In this document: in pieces, positions 12,168 through 23,738 of the stretch
How positions within the stretch are numbered: position 1 is the first letter of the stretch
Layout of the letters: the number at the start of each line of letters is the position of its first letter
Source of the DNA: Echinarachnius parma
Taxonomy: Eukaryota > Echinodermata > Echinoidea > Clypeasteroida > Echinarachniidae
NCBI GenBank assembly: GCA_037951105.1
Contig: JBAMJV010011046.1
Coordinates: forward strand, 124,001 to 188,000
Direction of reading: 5' to 3'
DNA length: 64,000 bases
The notes under the pieces: model-generated
What the model saw: only the letters and a program-made list of their open reading frames with translations
The model's database searches: none
What the model was told of the DNA's origin: nothing
Position numbers and translations under genes: made by a program

Positions 12168-12560
12168 GAAGCAATAAGTATTCTATTCTCACTTTACAAA
12201 TGATTAGGAAGTTTTGAATTGCCAGAGTAAATTTATGATGTTACACATGATTAAAAAATATAGTACATACTACAGGCCTGGAATCTGTTATGAATTTATA
12301 TGAAATTATTATGAATGGATAATGTATTAGGTCATGATATTTTGATAATACAATACTAAATATTAACCTGAAGCAATATATGCATTTTATTCTCACTCAC
12401 ATTAGGGAAGTTTTGAATCTACTTGCCAAAGTAAACTTAGGGTACACTTTATTTTTTTATTTTCTGATATAATTTTATAGTGCAGTCCCTGGTTTCTGTT
12501 ATTTATGAATGGATAGGTAGGTGGGTCATGGGAATTATGATAGTACAGTGTACATGCCAT
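12168..12560. repeat. Two-copy tandem duplication, unit about 195 bp
   Basis: Both halves hold CTGAAGCAATA, ATTCTATTCTCACT-like, GGAAGTTTTGAAT, AGAGTAAA/AAAGTAAAC, TCTGTTAT and TATGAATGGATA in the same order. Confidence 0.7.
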
Positions 12561-12939
12561 GTATGAATGTTCACACGCTCATCGGAAAAGACACTATCTA
12601 GGTACACACAGATTTAAAAAAAAGAAAAGATGTGACTGTGTTTGTAAAATTCTTGATTAGGTGGATGTATTTCTTTTGTGAAAGTTTGCATAATTTTGTG
12701 TATGTATTTGTTACTGCCTTCGGCATAATTACGCTCTTGTCTGTTTTTAATAGCAACTCATGTTTTTTTTTAGAAATTGGCTTTCAAAACTTGAGAAATA
12801 TATAATTTTCACATGTCTGCAAAAACTGAGATGGTCATAATTATATTTCATGATTTTGGCATCAAATGATGCCAAGGGTGAGTTCTTTTTATTAGTGTAA
12901 AAAATTGGATTTTTGCCGTCAAGAGCCCGATTTTGTCAG

Positions 12940-13230
12940 AGGCGGACACAAATGCACGTAAACACACACAAACTTATTAAGAATTATACAAACAGAGTCA
13001 CATTGATTTTCATCTGTGTGTACCCAGCTATTGTCTTTTCCAATGAGTGTTTGAACATTCATACATCGCATGCACAAAGAGAAATACCTCAAACTTATCA
13101 GAAATTACACAAACACATGTACACACAAGCAATAATTTGGACTAAAAGATAACAAAACTAAACACAATCGCACACTCATTCACAAACACATATTTTCATA
13201 TTTCGTAAACTTATTCCTAAAAATATACAC
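12940..13230. repeat. CA-rich degenerate repeat
   Basis: CACACACAAACTTATTAAGA at 12963 and CCTCAAACTTATCAGAAATT at 13088 start two similar blocks rich in ACACA. The 79-codon ORF here is a product of the repeat. Confidence 0.5.
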
Positions 13231-13399
13231 TACACACATGACCACTCGGATATGTGTATGTGTCATATTTTATTGTCTAACCGCTGTTACTATTTATACC
13301 AATATATCCTTACCCTGTACCCCACAAAAAAATTTGTTTGTAATAATAACTAACCACAATCAAAGGAACAAAGTGATACAAATGTACCACAATGGTATT

Positions 13400-13776
13400 T
13401 TAAAGGGATAGTACAGTTCTGATCAAATTTTAGTCTTTTTTATTATTTAGAATTTTAGTAACTAAAACTTTTCAGATATCATTAAAAACTAACAGATATT
13501 TCAATGATGCTTGAATGGTAGAAAAACATATCATGGCTATTAACACAAGAGGGCACCCTCCAGACACTTGAAAGTTCAACCATTTGTTATCAAAGTGGGT
13601 TCCCGACATCTAATCAAATACATTTATGGATATTTCAGCCGTTTCTAAACCGATTTTTATCAAAGTAAATTCTATCTTTAAAATTGTGTTCTTTTTCAAA
13701 TTTTCCACTTATTTTACCTCACAAAAATTTGTTTTCTTGAAGCGCCCCCTTAACCAAAACTGAACTTCCCCTTTAA
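13400..13776. mobile_element. TTAA-type inverted-repeat element, family IV, 377 bp
   Basis: It starts TTAAAGGGATAGTACAGTTC and ends AACTGAACTTCCCCTTTAA. It shares CAGCCGTTTCTAAACCGATT-like and GCGCCCCCTT interior words with the 53809-54372 copy. Confidence 0.8.
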
Positions 13777-13829
13777 TGGCTGTCTCGCTAAAGTATTTGA
13801 CCGAAAACTGTCAGAAAATTAGTTCTGGT

Positions 13830-14850
13830 AGAATTGTTTTTAGTGGCTATCGCATCATTTCCTGATGTTCCGCCTGAATGCAATTACCGTAGTCATATCA
13901 TCCTCTGGTGTTATTCAGAGTTTTGTCAAGCTCTTCCTGTAGTTTCCAGAGTTTCGAGTCCAGATTTGTTAGTTGTGATATTACGGTGTCGCTGGAAATC
14001 TATTGGTAAATCCAGTTATGTCCATCTGCCGTATTCAGAACAATTGCGAAAGGTGTCGCTGAAAATATATTTCAAAAAGTGTTATTTTCACACAATCAAC
14101 TCACTTGTTGAAAATATATTATACATCTTGTTGTGTTCATCTGCAATGTTCAGGATTTTTCGCGCACTTGTGAGCTTGAGTTGTGATGCATCAATGTTGT
14201 TTATAACATTGTAAGTCAATGTGTGTCTTCCTTTAATCGGTGGAATCTGTTAATGGCTATGTGTATCTTGATATCAGGGTATTAATTATTACACTTAGTT
14301 GTACACTCTACACCCTAGACTAGATCCGTCTTGTATTGCACCAGAAGTACCGAGTTGAAGTTGTGAGCGGCGATTATGGCGTCAATTCAATAAACTTATT
14401 AAATGTCTGTTGTCCAATAACGGGAGATGTGAGTCATATGGATATGGTGTCACTAAAGCAGTTCTGAACATCTATTCAATTTAGCTTTTAATTTGGGAGT
14501 TGGCACTGAAAGTTGGACATGTTATTTTCCACGATCTAGACTGCTGGCATTTTCCAGTTTTGTGTGTGAAAAATTGGTTAATTCAGTAGTGAGCTGGCAT
14601 TAAAGGTTGGACATTTTCTTTTTCACGATCAACTTCTTGCTTTTTCCTGTTCTGGCTGTGAAGAAGTTGTTAATTTAATAGTGCACTGGCATTAATAAAA
14701 CCTTGGACATTGTATCTACTACGTTTAACCTCTTGCATTTTTTCTTTACTTTATTTTAAAGAGGATAGTGAGTTGGCATTACAACTTTGACATTCTTTTT
14801 TCTTTAATCAACTTCTTTCATTTTCCTGTGCTGTGTGCGAAGAAGTTGTT
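13830..14850. repeat. Decayed tandem arrays of roughly 95-bp units
   Basis: In 14500-14850 four units share GGCATTA(AA), TTGGACAT, TTTTC, CACGATCAACTTCTTGC and TTTTCCTGTTCTG. In 13830-14215 words such as GTCCATCTGC(C/A)(G/A)T and TTCAGAAC/GTTCAGG recur about every 110 bp. Confidence 0.6.
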
Positions 14851-15085
14851 ATTGTACTGTTAAAGTGGAGACTTTATGGGAGCATAAAACTTGTGAAGTG
14901 TTGTACCATCAAGTTCTTGCAGAGGCAGCTATAAAAGAAATTTATATTTGCCTCTGTGCTCAAAGTTCACTCTATGGATGTGAAAGAAGACCTCGTAATT
15001 CTTTTCTGAGTGAAGCACTATCGTTTGATACTGGACTATATTTTAGCTTTGGCTTCCTTGGATAAGTGAACTATCCGAAATCGTG
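14851..15085 (+). other. Possible non-coding exon ending at a GTAAGT donor
   Basis: The stretch follows the tandem array and ends at ATCGT|GTAAGTATC (GT at about 15086). It contains an ORF (14835-15065) without protein-like features. A strong donor alone is weak evidence; listed as a candidate 5' UTR exon only. Confidence 0.15.
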
Positions 15086-15162
15086 TAAGTATCATGAGTC
15101 CTATTAAAATGTACACTATAATGTTAATTTTTATTTTGGTACGAAACTTAAATTGAAGCAAT

Positions 15163-15257
15163 TTAACTCTTTTTAACGTGCCAGGGATTTTAATGCTCTA
15201 TGGAATTTGTGTGTGTTGTTACTCGCAAAAATGCGAGTTTAGTACTCAAGGAGTTAA
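15163..15257. mobile_element. TTAA-type MITE, family II, 95 bp
   Basis: TTAACTCTTTTTAACGTGCC begins it and GTACTCAAGGAGTTAA ends it; it shares CCAGGGATTTTAATGCTCTA with the copy at 33012. Confidence 0.8.
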
Positions 15258-15480
15258 GAACCTCAGTATAATTTCAAGTGCTACGTAAAGACAGCTGATT
15301 CATTATATTTAACTAATTTCTCCTTACATTCACCATCAAAATGAAAATAGATCTGCAATATCAATGAAACCATATATTTATGGCATATCCAATCAATATA
15401 AAAGAATCATACATTCCAAAAGTGCAAATATTACCTCTTTATTTATTAAATATTTGTACAGTTTCTGGTTTGACATTCAA

Positions 15481-15565
15481 TTAACCTGATTGCTTACGGG
15501 AACAGATGGGCTATGTATGTACAAAGTCTATGGGGATTTCAGAATCTTGTAGTAAATGGGTTTAA
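15481..15565 (+). mobile_element. TTAA-type MITE, family III, 85 bp
   Basis: It runs from TTAACCTGATTGCTTACGGG to AGTAAATGGGTTTAA with the core GTACAAAGTCTATGGGGATT. Copies at 44584-44801 (an inverted pair) and 54369-54435. Confidence 0.75.
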
Positions 15566-16619
15566 ACGTGAAACTATTTTTGTTTGAAATGTTTAGAATT
15601 GTTTTTAACCATTTGTTTGATTTTGTGGCTGCAGCGGCCTTGGGTTAGAGATTAATTTTCACCTCATATTGCCAGGATGTGTCCTGCATGGTTTGTTCAG
15701 GCCCACTCAACTGAGCAATTCCTATTCGGTATCAAAACTTAGCGCACCGATATTTGCATTTGATTCCACAAATTGAAAATATCATGTTCATTCATTGAAA
15801 TTAATATTTTTTCCCCCGGAATTCATTGAGAGGTTAAATGTATTAAGAGCAATGTGTGAATGATAAGTCGGGGCAGTAATGTTCCATGATACAAGGAAAG
15901 TAGAAACTGCATACTTAGAAACTAGATAATTAGAAATATGTGCAAAAAATAAGAACAAATGTCTGATGTATTTTTTTAATAGCAATATCTGGAAAAATAT
16001 GTGTCTGAGAACTAAAAAACTGGTATTTCATTTATTTTTTAGTTAAACAAGTCTACAAGCTTAAGAATAGTGTGGAACAAAAGGATATATTGATGTTTGA
16101 AAACCAAAAAAAAGTATGTAAAATCACTGGCCATGAACTAGTTTCCATCTTTAACTCATATTCGACATGATTTTTTGAGTATTTAATTAAGCTGATGGTA
16201 TTGAAATGGGGAATTGGGGATTGTAAATCTCTTTCCAAATAGGATTTGACAGCTAAAAGGGGGGGGGGGGAACAATTAAGTTACATATATACTGTCCTCC
16301 TTTTCTATTTTCTTTGTAAAAGCTTAGTCCTTGTTGAATTTTATGAATTTGTTTACATGGTAATTATAATTCCTTATACATACCTTGTAGATTTCAATGA
16401 AAACATATGCCAGAAAGATATTTTATTTTATTACAGTAAATTCCTATCCACATATTACCCACCATCATAACTTTAACAGGAATATAAGTCATTCCGCCCC
16501 CACGTAATTATTTCTCGTTTATGAGCCTCATAATTCTCCCAAGAAACACAATAGATGGCATGATTGACCTTCAAACGTGAATGGATACTTGCAGAGTTTG
16601 GCCCCTGCGAACTCGTTTG

Positions 16620-17140
16620 TGCCAAGATTATTATTCATGCCCAGATATCGTCAGGAGGGCGCTAAGTCACTCTTTGTGCTTTAGAGATAATCATGTTTAA
16701 AGTCGTGTAGACACCAATGAAGCTCTCTCTCTTATATATGAAGAGCTCATTTGCAAAAGGGGTTAGATCCACTTTCCATAAAAATTGAGTAAGCGATATC
16801 AGTACATTAATAAAGCTACGTAACTATGTAGAATCCAAATTTTAGGACAATTTACTCACTCAAAATCAAAATATAGAAAGTTCAATTTTCATATTCCCAT
16901 AGGCATGTGCACAAAGTTTGACAAGAAACTTGCTTTACTCCAATGTTGAAAAGTGGATCTAACCCCTTTTTGCAAATGAGCTCTTCATATGGAATGTTCC
17001 AAAAGTTATACATAATTATTATCTGGAAATTTTGCTGCATTTTCGCATCATGTAGAGGAGGCTCCAACCTAAAATATGGTATGCATAACTCAATTTAGCT
17101 AAAAATCGACATAACGCCCTTCTCCATCTCACCCAATGAT
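16620..17140. repeat. Dispersed repeat (GGGCGCTAAGTCAC...ACGCCCTTCTCC), split by a MITE
   Basis: The left part holds GAGGGCGCTAAGTCAC and AATCATGTTTAAAG; the right part, after the MITE, holds ACATAATTATTATCTG, ACTCAATTTAGC and CGCCCTTCTC. Uninterrupted paralogue at 28390-28600; others at 55860-56745 and, partial, 37600-37765. Confidence 0.75.
16739..16987. mobile_element. 249-bp inverted-repeat MITE, copy 1
   Basis: TGAAGAGCTCATTTGCAAAA begins it and TTTTGCAAATGAGCTCTTCA ends it; the inverted repeats extend about 38 bp through GGTTAGATCCACTTT. It is flanked by TA on both sides and is nearly identical to the copy at 30372. Confidence 0.92.
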
Positions 17141-17350
17141 ATGAGCCCATTCTTCATCCCAGTGTGTCTTGAATTGTACGTTTGTTTGCTTTCTGAATGG
17201 ATCCCAAGTACTGTATGTAACAGTGATGGTAGTGTGGTCTTTAATACTGATTGGGGCCTGGGGGTGCACTATGTATTTCTTTATTTTTCAAGAATTGTTT
17301 ACCCTTTTTCAATATTATTGTCTTACCAAATAGTTTTGGGGTGGCATGTG

Positions 17351-17366
17351 CCCCCCCCCCCCCCCC
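17351..17366. repeat. C16 homopolymer
   Basis: Lies in GGCATGTGCCCC; 17370-17420 has an inverted-like GGGGGCACATGCCCC. Short (CA)n follows at 17634-17670. Confidence 0.9.
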
Positions 17367-17670
17367 TTATCATTATGTTTCAAATAATGTTGGGGGCACA
17401 TGCCCCAGCCCCCAGTCCAGGTTAGCTATGCCATTGTTATGTTATTAAAAGTGTTCATATGAATTGTGCACTTTGGTTGCCTTCTGAATGTGGTGCATTA
17501 TTTTGTTTAGCAGAGCACGATTGAATTGTAAGTTATTGTTGTTAGTGCAAAATATGTTCCAGTTCAGTTATCAAAGAACTCCCACATATATTATGGAAAA
17601 TGTCATTGTTATAAAGAAACTTCCTTACTGTGCCCACACACATACACACACACACACATACATGCATACA

Positions 17671-19265
17671 AACTTATATACAACACATACACTGGCGCCC
17701 ACACTTGTGCGCAGAAACAAACATAATTATATTTATAATGTTACATTACACACAAACTTGCACAAACTGTTACAAAGTGTATCATAATACAGGCATGCTG
17801 TTTACTTAATTGGTCTTTATCTTTAGGCCTTTACAGTGGCATGAGTCCGCGCACGTACAACAGAGATAATTGCAGGATGTATCTGCTACTGATAACTTCT
17901 GATATCTGGTTTTGACAGGCAAATTTACAGCAGTTGTCAAATAGGGAAAAACTTGGTTGATGCATTGTAGTCGTGTACAATGACGTACATGGAATGCAAC
18001 CATGTTTCATTAGCCTGGCATTGTGCTGTCTCCTTTCTATAATTCATAACGTGTGCGGCGATCCGGAAAATGGAGTTTACGAGTACATTAGGGTTCACAG
18101 AATAAAGAATAGGTAGAGAATGCCAGCTATTTATTTATTTGTTTGCCACGACCAAAACCATTTTGTAAGGTCTGCTGGGCTTTGGTCTTTAGCATCCACG
18201 ATCGCAGGAAATTCTCACCATTTTGATGTGAATAGTCAGAAAGGAGACTTGGGAGTTTTCTAACTTTTGTCTGTGAGTTTGGATATATCCGACTGTCATC
18301 GGACTGTGGGAACTTTTCGGAAAGTAAGTCTGGTTTTGTTATTATCTATTGTCCATCTTTGTATTTTGTCTACAGTATAAACCTGTTGTTAAAAAAAAAA
18401 TTATTGATTCATTTTTGGTATCTTTGTGTGAGATTTTTAATTTCCAGGCCTGACTAATATATATAATTATGCCAGATCAAATAATGCATTGACATTTTTG
18501 TGGGAAAATTCAGTTTTAGCTGGGACTATTCCGTTAGTTTATATGACCCTGTCTACTACTGGAGGGTGGGGGCATACCAGGGTCACTCAGAAACCTCAGT
18601 TGCATTTTAGAATAATTTAGAGAAAACAAAGTAAATTCATTTCTTTAATTTAGCTGATTGATGCAAAAACCTAGATACAAAACATGTACATGTAGGTTGA
18701 AGATTTGCAGTTTTAGCATCGGAAAACATAATATACATATACACCCATTTTGGTCATGAGGATTTTGCTATTCTTCTGTTGGGGTAAAGTCCACCAGTGC
18801 GGTGCATGCTATTGCCAAAATTTCTGTAATGATGTTGGAAAATAAATTTTGGACAATACATTTTGGACATGATTGCAAAAGTAAATCACTTTGAATTAAT
18901 ATGCGAGAACAATGAGAACAGATTCAATTTAAACAATAGATAAGATAAAGGGAAAATAGTAAATATTAACATTTAACATTACATTCACCGCTGAATTGTC
19001 GTCATTAGAAAAGGGCCCTTGTCAATGTGTTGGGAAGCGGAATATTCACACTTTGGCAATGGCTGCTATTACATTATAACCTGTATTGGATCAATTATGT
19101 AAAATTAGTTTGTAAAATGTTCGAATCTCGATGTTAATACCCTGTCTTTGTTGCTAGGACATTTTTTGTTGTGACTTGTGAGGAGGTTTCATGTTACCCA
19201 TACATTGCGTACAGTCCACTATTCGGGAGCGGATCGTCGCTCTCCAAGACTCAAAACTCTTCAAG
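17671..19265. other. Non-coding stretch without recognised repeat
   Basis: The only notable site is a strong donor-like GAAAGTAAGTC at about 18320, after a moderately GC-rich segment (18030-18320). I see no coding sequence. Confidence 0.4.
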
Positions 19266-19832
19266 TTAAAGGGGAATTCCACCCCAGAAATGTGATGTTT
19301 GCTATAAAATGAAGTGAATATGAAGAATCATGATCGAAAATCTGAGCCAAAACGGTAGAGCAATAAAAAAGTTATGACAGGATGAACTTTGCTCCGATTT
19401 TAGTATCGTTCGCAATTGCTATCAATCGTGACGTCACTTGCGAGCTGAAGCCATTTTGACTTCTACATGAAAATTTTACAAAATTTAAATTTTCTTAATA
19501 ACAAAGCAAATTTATGAGCTTACAAATTACAAATAGGTTGGCCCATCGATATTCTTCTATGAATTCGTGAAAACAAGCAGAGAACATTTAATTTTTAGCA
19601 GCGAAAATGAGAAATAAGTGTATTTTCATGTACTAAAGCCATGGCGAGTTGCTCGTCAATGATGTTGCATATGGCGGCAATTTTGAAACGATCGCTCATT
19701 ACTACATGATGTTCAAATAGGTATAACTCCCGTGTTTCTTGTCTGATTTTGATCAAATTTTCACAAATTATGCCTCTTATTCTGCTTATTCAAATAACGA
19801 ATGGTTTTATCAGGCCCGGAATACCCCTTTAA
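19266..19832. mobile_element. TTAA-type element, 567 bp (TTAAAGGGGAATTCC)
   Basis: It starts TTAAAGGGGAATTCCACCCC and ends GGAATACCCCTTTAA (inverted). It has no ORF. It is the only copy I see in the window. Confidence 0.75.
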
Positions 19833-20075
19833 TAACTGGAAGTTGAACGTTCACACCTGCATGTTTTGGTAATGGCTTCTATCCTCGGGAGGGGATTACC
19901 CTATTTCCTCTTCCTCCAGAGTCCCAGGGCCCAGCGCCTACGTAGTCCTTCGTTCCCCTGCCAAGCTGGAGACGCGTTGCCAATCCTGCAAGGTATCCAC
20001 TTACCAACCTGGATGCGTGTTTTTTTTATTGAACGATCGTTGCTCACCTGTGTTTCTGTTGTCGTTGATGTTGGA

Positions 20076-20089
20076 GGGGGGGGGGGGGG
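20076..20089. repeat. G14 homopolymer
   Basis: Uninterrupted G run. The flanking sequence holds two loose copies of a block with TGCCAATCCTGCAA (19978 and 20158) and TTGAACGATCGTTGCT (20028 and 20218). Confidence 0.9.
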
Positions 20090-20485
20090 TCACTGTTTAG
20101 TAGCTGGAGCGTTTTGCCTTTCACCCTGTTTTGATCACCTGTGGGTTTTTTAATGTTTGCCAATCCTGCAAAGTATCCAGTTACACACTTGGATGGTGTT
20201 TATCTTTTTAGCTTTTTATTGAACGATCGTTGCTGAACTGTGTTTTTAATAGCGTACCTTTTTTTTGCTCAACTGTATCTTTTTATTGAACGATGTTGCT
20301 AAACTGTGTTTAAGTTGTTGTTGATCACCTCTGTTTTCACACTTTTCTGCCTGCATTAAGTCTAAGATAGCATGGTTAAGAAATTAGCATCGCATTAAGA
20401 TGTGTGCAAATTCAATGGGGCTCGTTCGTACCTTTTGGGGGCTCCTTTCAAAATGTTTAGGATAAATTGTCATGAGCCCCCTGAG

Positions 20486-20508
20486 CCCCCCCCCCCCCCC
20501 CCCCCCCC
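20486..20508. repeat. C23 homopolymer at the end of a GAGCCCC repeat
   Basis: Preceded by CATGAGCCCCCTGAGC; see the related repeat at 5690-5853. Confidence 0.9.
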
Positions 20509-20644
20509 AGGTGTATTTTTTCACCGTACTCATGAAATGTTGTCATGTCATTGTTCAGTAAGATAACAAGAACTGACTGTGCCAGCTCACCTGGTCACTG
20601 TTATTGGTCATTAATCATGTGACTGGAGTGATTAATTGACCTTA

Positions 20645-20961
20645 TTAACTCCTTGAGTGCCAATGTTGCATTTCTGCAACACACAACAAACTTTCATGCC
20701 AAAGAGCTGGGTATTCAATTCCATACTTAAGTAAAAATTTAGCTTTAAAGTTACTTAGCCAAAATTGAGATTTGATTTATTCACCAAATGAAAATGTTGA
20801 TGTCATAATACCTTCAAATATTACATTTACCTTTGTTTGTACTTAAGTAAAAGTCTAAACGACGATTCCAATATGAGTTATTAGCCTAGAAAATGCAAAG
20901 TAAATTTCTGACTTAATCTAAGTATTGAATTGAATACCAGCCCTGGCTCTTATAGTGTTAA
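20645..20961. mobile_element. TTAA-type MITE, family II, split by an inserted element
   Basis: The left part TTAACTCCTTGAGTGCC to GCCAAAGAGC and the right part GGCTCTTATAGTGTTAA together match the reverse complement of the family II copies at 15163 and 33012. Confidence 0.75.
20707..20940. mobile_element. 234-bp inverted-repeat element inserted in a MITE
   Basis: CTGGGTATTCAATTCCATAC at the left pairs with AGTATTGAATTGAATACCAG at the right (one mismatch and a one-base gap). Confidence 0.85.
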
Positions 20962-21319
20962 TGGACAAGAGGTGACTGTGCCGGTTTACATGGTCATTGT
21001 GATTGGTCATTGTGATTGGTCATTTGTCATGTGACTGGAGTGATTAATTGACCACATTAATGGGCCTCACTAATGATCTGGTCTAACAGCTCAACAGCTG
21101 TGGACATCAGGTGCAATGAAAAATTTCTTGCAAAATTAAAGTGATCCGTTAACTTTTTTCCCTTTTTCCTTGCACCTTGCACCACAAACGTTTCTCTGTT
21201 ATTAGCTAAAATAGTATAATTTTTTCAACAAACAAGCAAAGAAAGTTCATTGATTGGTCATACCAAGAACAATGAATATTGATTTTAGTTTGTGACTTTT
21301 CTTTTTGTAGTTTTTCAAC

Positions 21320-21690
21320 TAGGCTTAGAGCTCTATCAATAAATTAAGATCTTACTACAAAGTTGTTTTTCTTTCTGTATTTTTTTTAAACGAAACTTAG
21401 CGTATATATCATCAAATTGAGATCTTACTACGAATGTTGTTTTTCATTCGTGACTTTCTCTTCTTCTAGAACTTTTCCATGACGCTTAAAGAGTAGCTAT
21501 CAACGAGTTGAGATCTTATAACGAATGTTGTTTTCATTGGCAACTTTTCTTCATGTACAGTAGTTTTCAATGTAGCTATCAACGAGTTGAGATCTTACAA
21601 CGAACATTGTTTTTCATTCGTGACTTTCCTTCTCGGAGTTTTCAACAAAGCTTAAAGAGTAGCTATCAGCGAGTTGAGATCTTACAGGTG
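21320..21690. repeat. Tandem array of about five 80-bp units
   Basis: TATCAACGAGTTGAGATCTT and its variants recur near 21330, 21408, 21497, 21573 and 21664, with ACGAATGTTGTTTTTCATT and GTGACTTTC between them. Confidence 0.85.
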
Positions 21691-22830
21691 TTCCCTGACT
21701 TCCTTTCGGGGGGAAATCTCTTCGGAGGAAGTCCTCCCCAGCACCAATAACAATGCGTTACTCGGCCACCTCATGTCCTCATGACTTGATGATGACTTTG
21801 AGTTCAGTTTTAGGATCCTTGCATCAACACACCATTTGGAAGTTTCGAGTACGATGTTTAGTGACCTAGTGAATTGGAGTTTAGTCTTAAAGATCGTCAT
21901 GTTTTGGGATACTACAAGTTTCGCGCACTGCATAATACTGAGCCAGTGTGTGTTTACGCACCATGTGCGAGGCGTTTGCAAGATGGCACCGCGATAGGAT
22001 AAGATAAGTCCAGCACTTTGAGTTTAGTGTAGATACAAGACTTGTGATTATGATATCATCTATTTTGTAAGATCCTGAGGAAAACATTGTACATTTTATT
22101 TGAAATAATGTGAATGTTCGAATAGCATACTTGTATTAGTATGTGCTCTTGGTGGTTTGCCAATGACATTTGAAAACCTTGCATATTGCCCGAGTTGGCC
22201 TTGAAAGTATCAACTGAGGAGCTATTGCGGTTCCTGTTAATGGAGTTGTGGAATTTGAGGTGGAACATGCATGTTACCTAGAAATTCACTTTCGGTTTAC
22301 CTAGATATTTTCTTTTGGTTTAAATTTCAAAACTTGGCATCGTGATTCATCAAAAAAAGTTGTGAAGCAGATTTAATTTCATTGTCCATCTTTGTTGCAA
22401 AAATGTATTTTTCTTCATCATTTGAACAGCATATCTTGCATACTTTTGGTGTGACATGATTATGATATCTAAACCTTTATAGCAATATTCTACAATGTAA
22501 TTGTCATTGGACTGGCACGATTGATAATTTGAACATGCGATTGAAACTTTGGAATCACAATATATTTACTTATTTGGATAATCCAACAAGTATCTACACA
22601 GTATTAATTCTGAAGTGTAACACGTTCATTGCACTAGTGTTGATATATCTGAATGGTGGCTTAAAATATTTGAATCACGTTTCGGGTTTCGAATTTCACC
22701 AGGGTAAGATCGACTCGCTATATTTAAGGAAATATTTCAGCGACACTGAAATTCAGGATGCGAAGACTGACGTGATGGCACTAGAGTTCGAGTGTACTTC
22801 GCACATTTGCTTTCCCCTTCTTCGCAAGAT
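21691..22830. other. Non-coding stretch, nothing recognised
   Basis: Several 65-106 codon ORFs occur on both strands without protein-like composition or splice context. Confidence 0.4.
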
Positions 22831-22837
22831 GTGCCAT

Positions 22838-22940
22838 TTTCAAATGTAAGCAGTATTCGAAAGGACTCAAACTTGCTTTCATCAAAGAAATTTTTGGCAT
22901 TTTCAATAATAAGCAGTATTTGAAAAGACTCAAACTAACT
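22838..22940. repeat. Two-copy 68-bp direct repeat
   Basis: AAGCAGTATTCGAAAGGACTCAAACTTG and AAGCAGTATTTGAAAAGACT share the same left and right context. Confidence 0.7.
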
Positions 22941-23593
22941 ACTACATGTAGCTTGGCTGCTTCGGTTTCTTGGACGGAATTTAATGCATGGATTTATTCC
23001 ATCCTCGGGCAGTTGGAATGAAATGTAGCTATTATTTTGCTTTAAACTTTTACCCGATCACTACAGGAGCCTATATAGTGTGCGATGTGTTGTGTCTATG
23101 GAATTTATGATATATCATAGGCAGTGAGTTAAAGTCTCGTTAATTCCATGGAAGTGATTACAGTATCTAATTTGCTTGTCTCATACTTGGAAGAGCAAAC
23201 TTTGTTGGATATAAAGGATCTATTCTTTTGCTGTTTACTTCATACAGCGGCTAACAGGTTAAAGGATAACTTTTTTTTTTAAAGGATTTGTCTTGTGTGC
23301 AACTCCTTTTCTTCATACATTTGTTCGATTCAGATCTTTTATCCAAATGAAAGTGCTAAAATCGACTTCAGACATGTTTTCTGTGAATTCGACTATGCCC
23401 TATTGTGGATTCTCTGTGAAGGTTACCGCAGTGAGAAAGTCAGAACTACACGTAGTAAGTATCTCCCCGACTCCCCCCTTATTGAACGATTTGATTTGAT
23501 TTGACTTATTTTAGAATTCAAGAATTAAATTGTAGTAGAACTTATTTATGTCTTCTGGGAACTTGTGAGGATTTTACTTATATATATGTAAAC

Positions 23594-23738
23594 CAATATT
23601 TTTTATAGGCTCCAGTCTGACCAATATTTTCATAGGCTCCAGTCTGAACCAATATTTTTCATAGGCTCCAGTCTGAACCAATAGTTTTCATAGGCTCCAG
23701 TCTGAACCTATATTTTTCATAGGCTCCTGGTCTGAATG
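23594..23738. repeat. Minisatellite, five copies of a 29-31 bp unit
   Basis: Unit: CCAATATTTTTCATAGG followed by CTCCAGTCTGAA, with single-base changes. It is not CRISPR-like, as units abut directly. Confidence 0.95.

Larger units (their letters stand above)
20567..21060. repeat. 80-bp duplication flanking nested MITEs
   Basis: ATGTGACTGGAGTGATTAAT with GTGACTGTGCC and TTGGTCAT occurs at 20567-20645 and again at 20963-21055, on either side of the TTAA element 20645-20961. Confidence 0.75.

Noticed and set aside
22529..22849. 106-codon ORF
   Set aside because: It has no splice context and ends in a short direct repeat.
23594..23738. CRISPR-like regular repeats
   Set aside because: Units are directly adjacent without spacers and the genome is eukaryotic.
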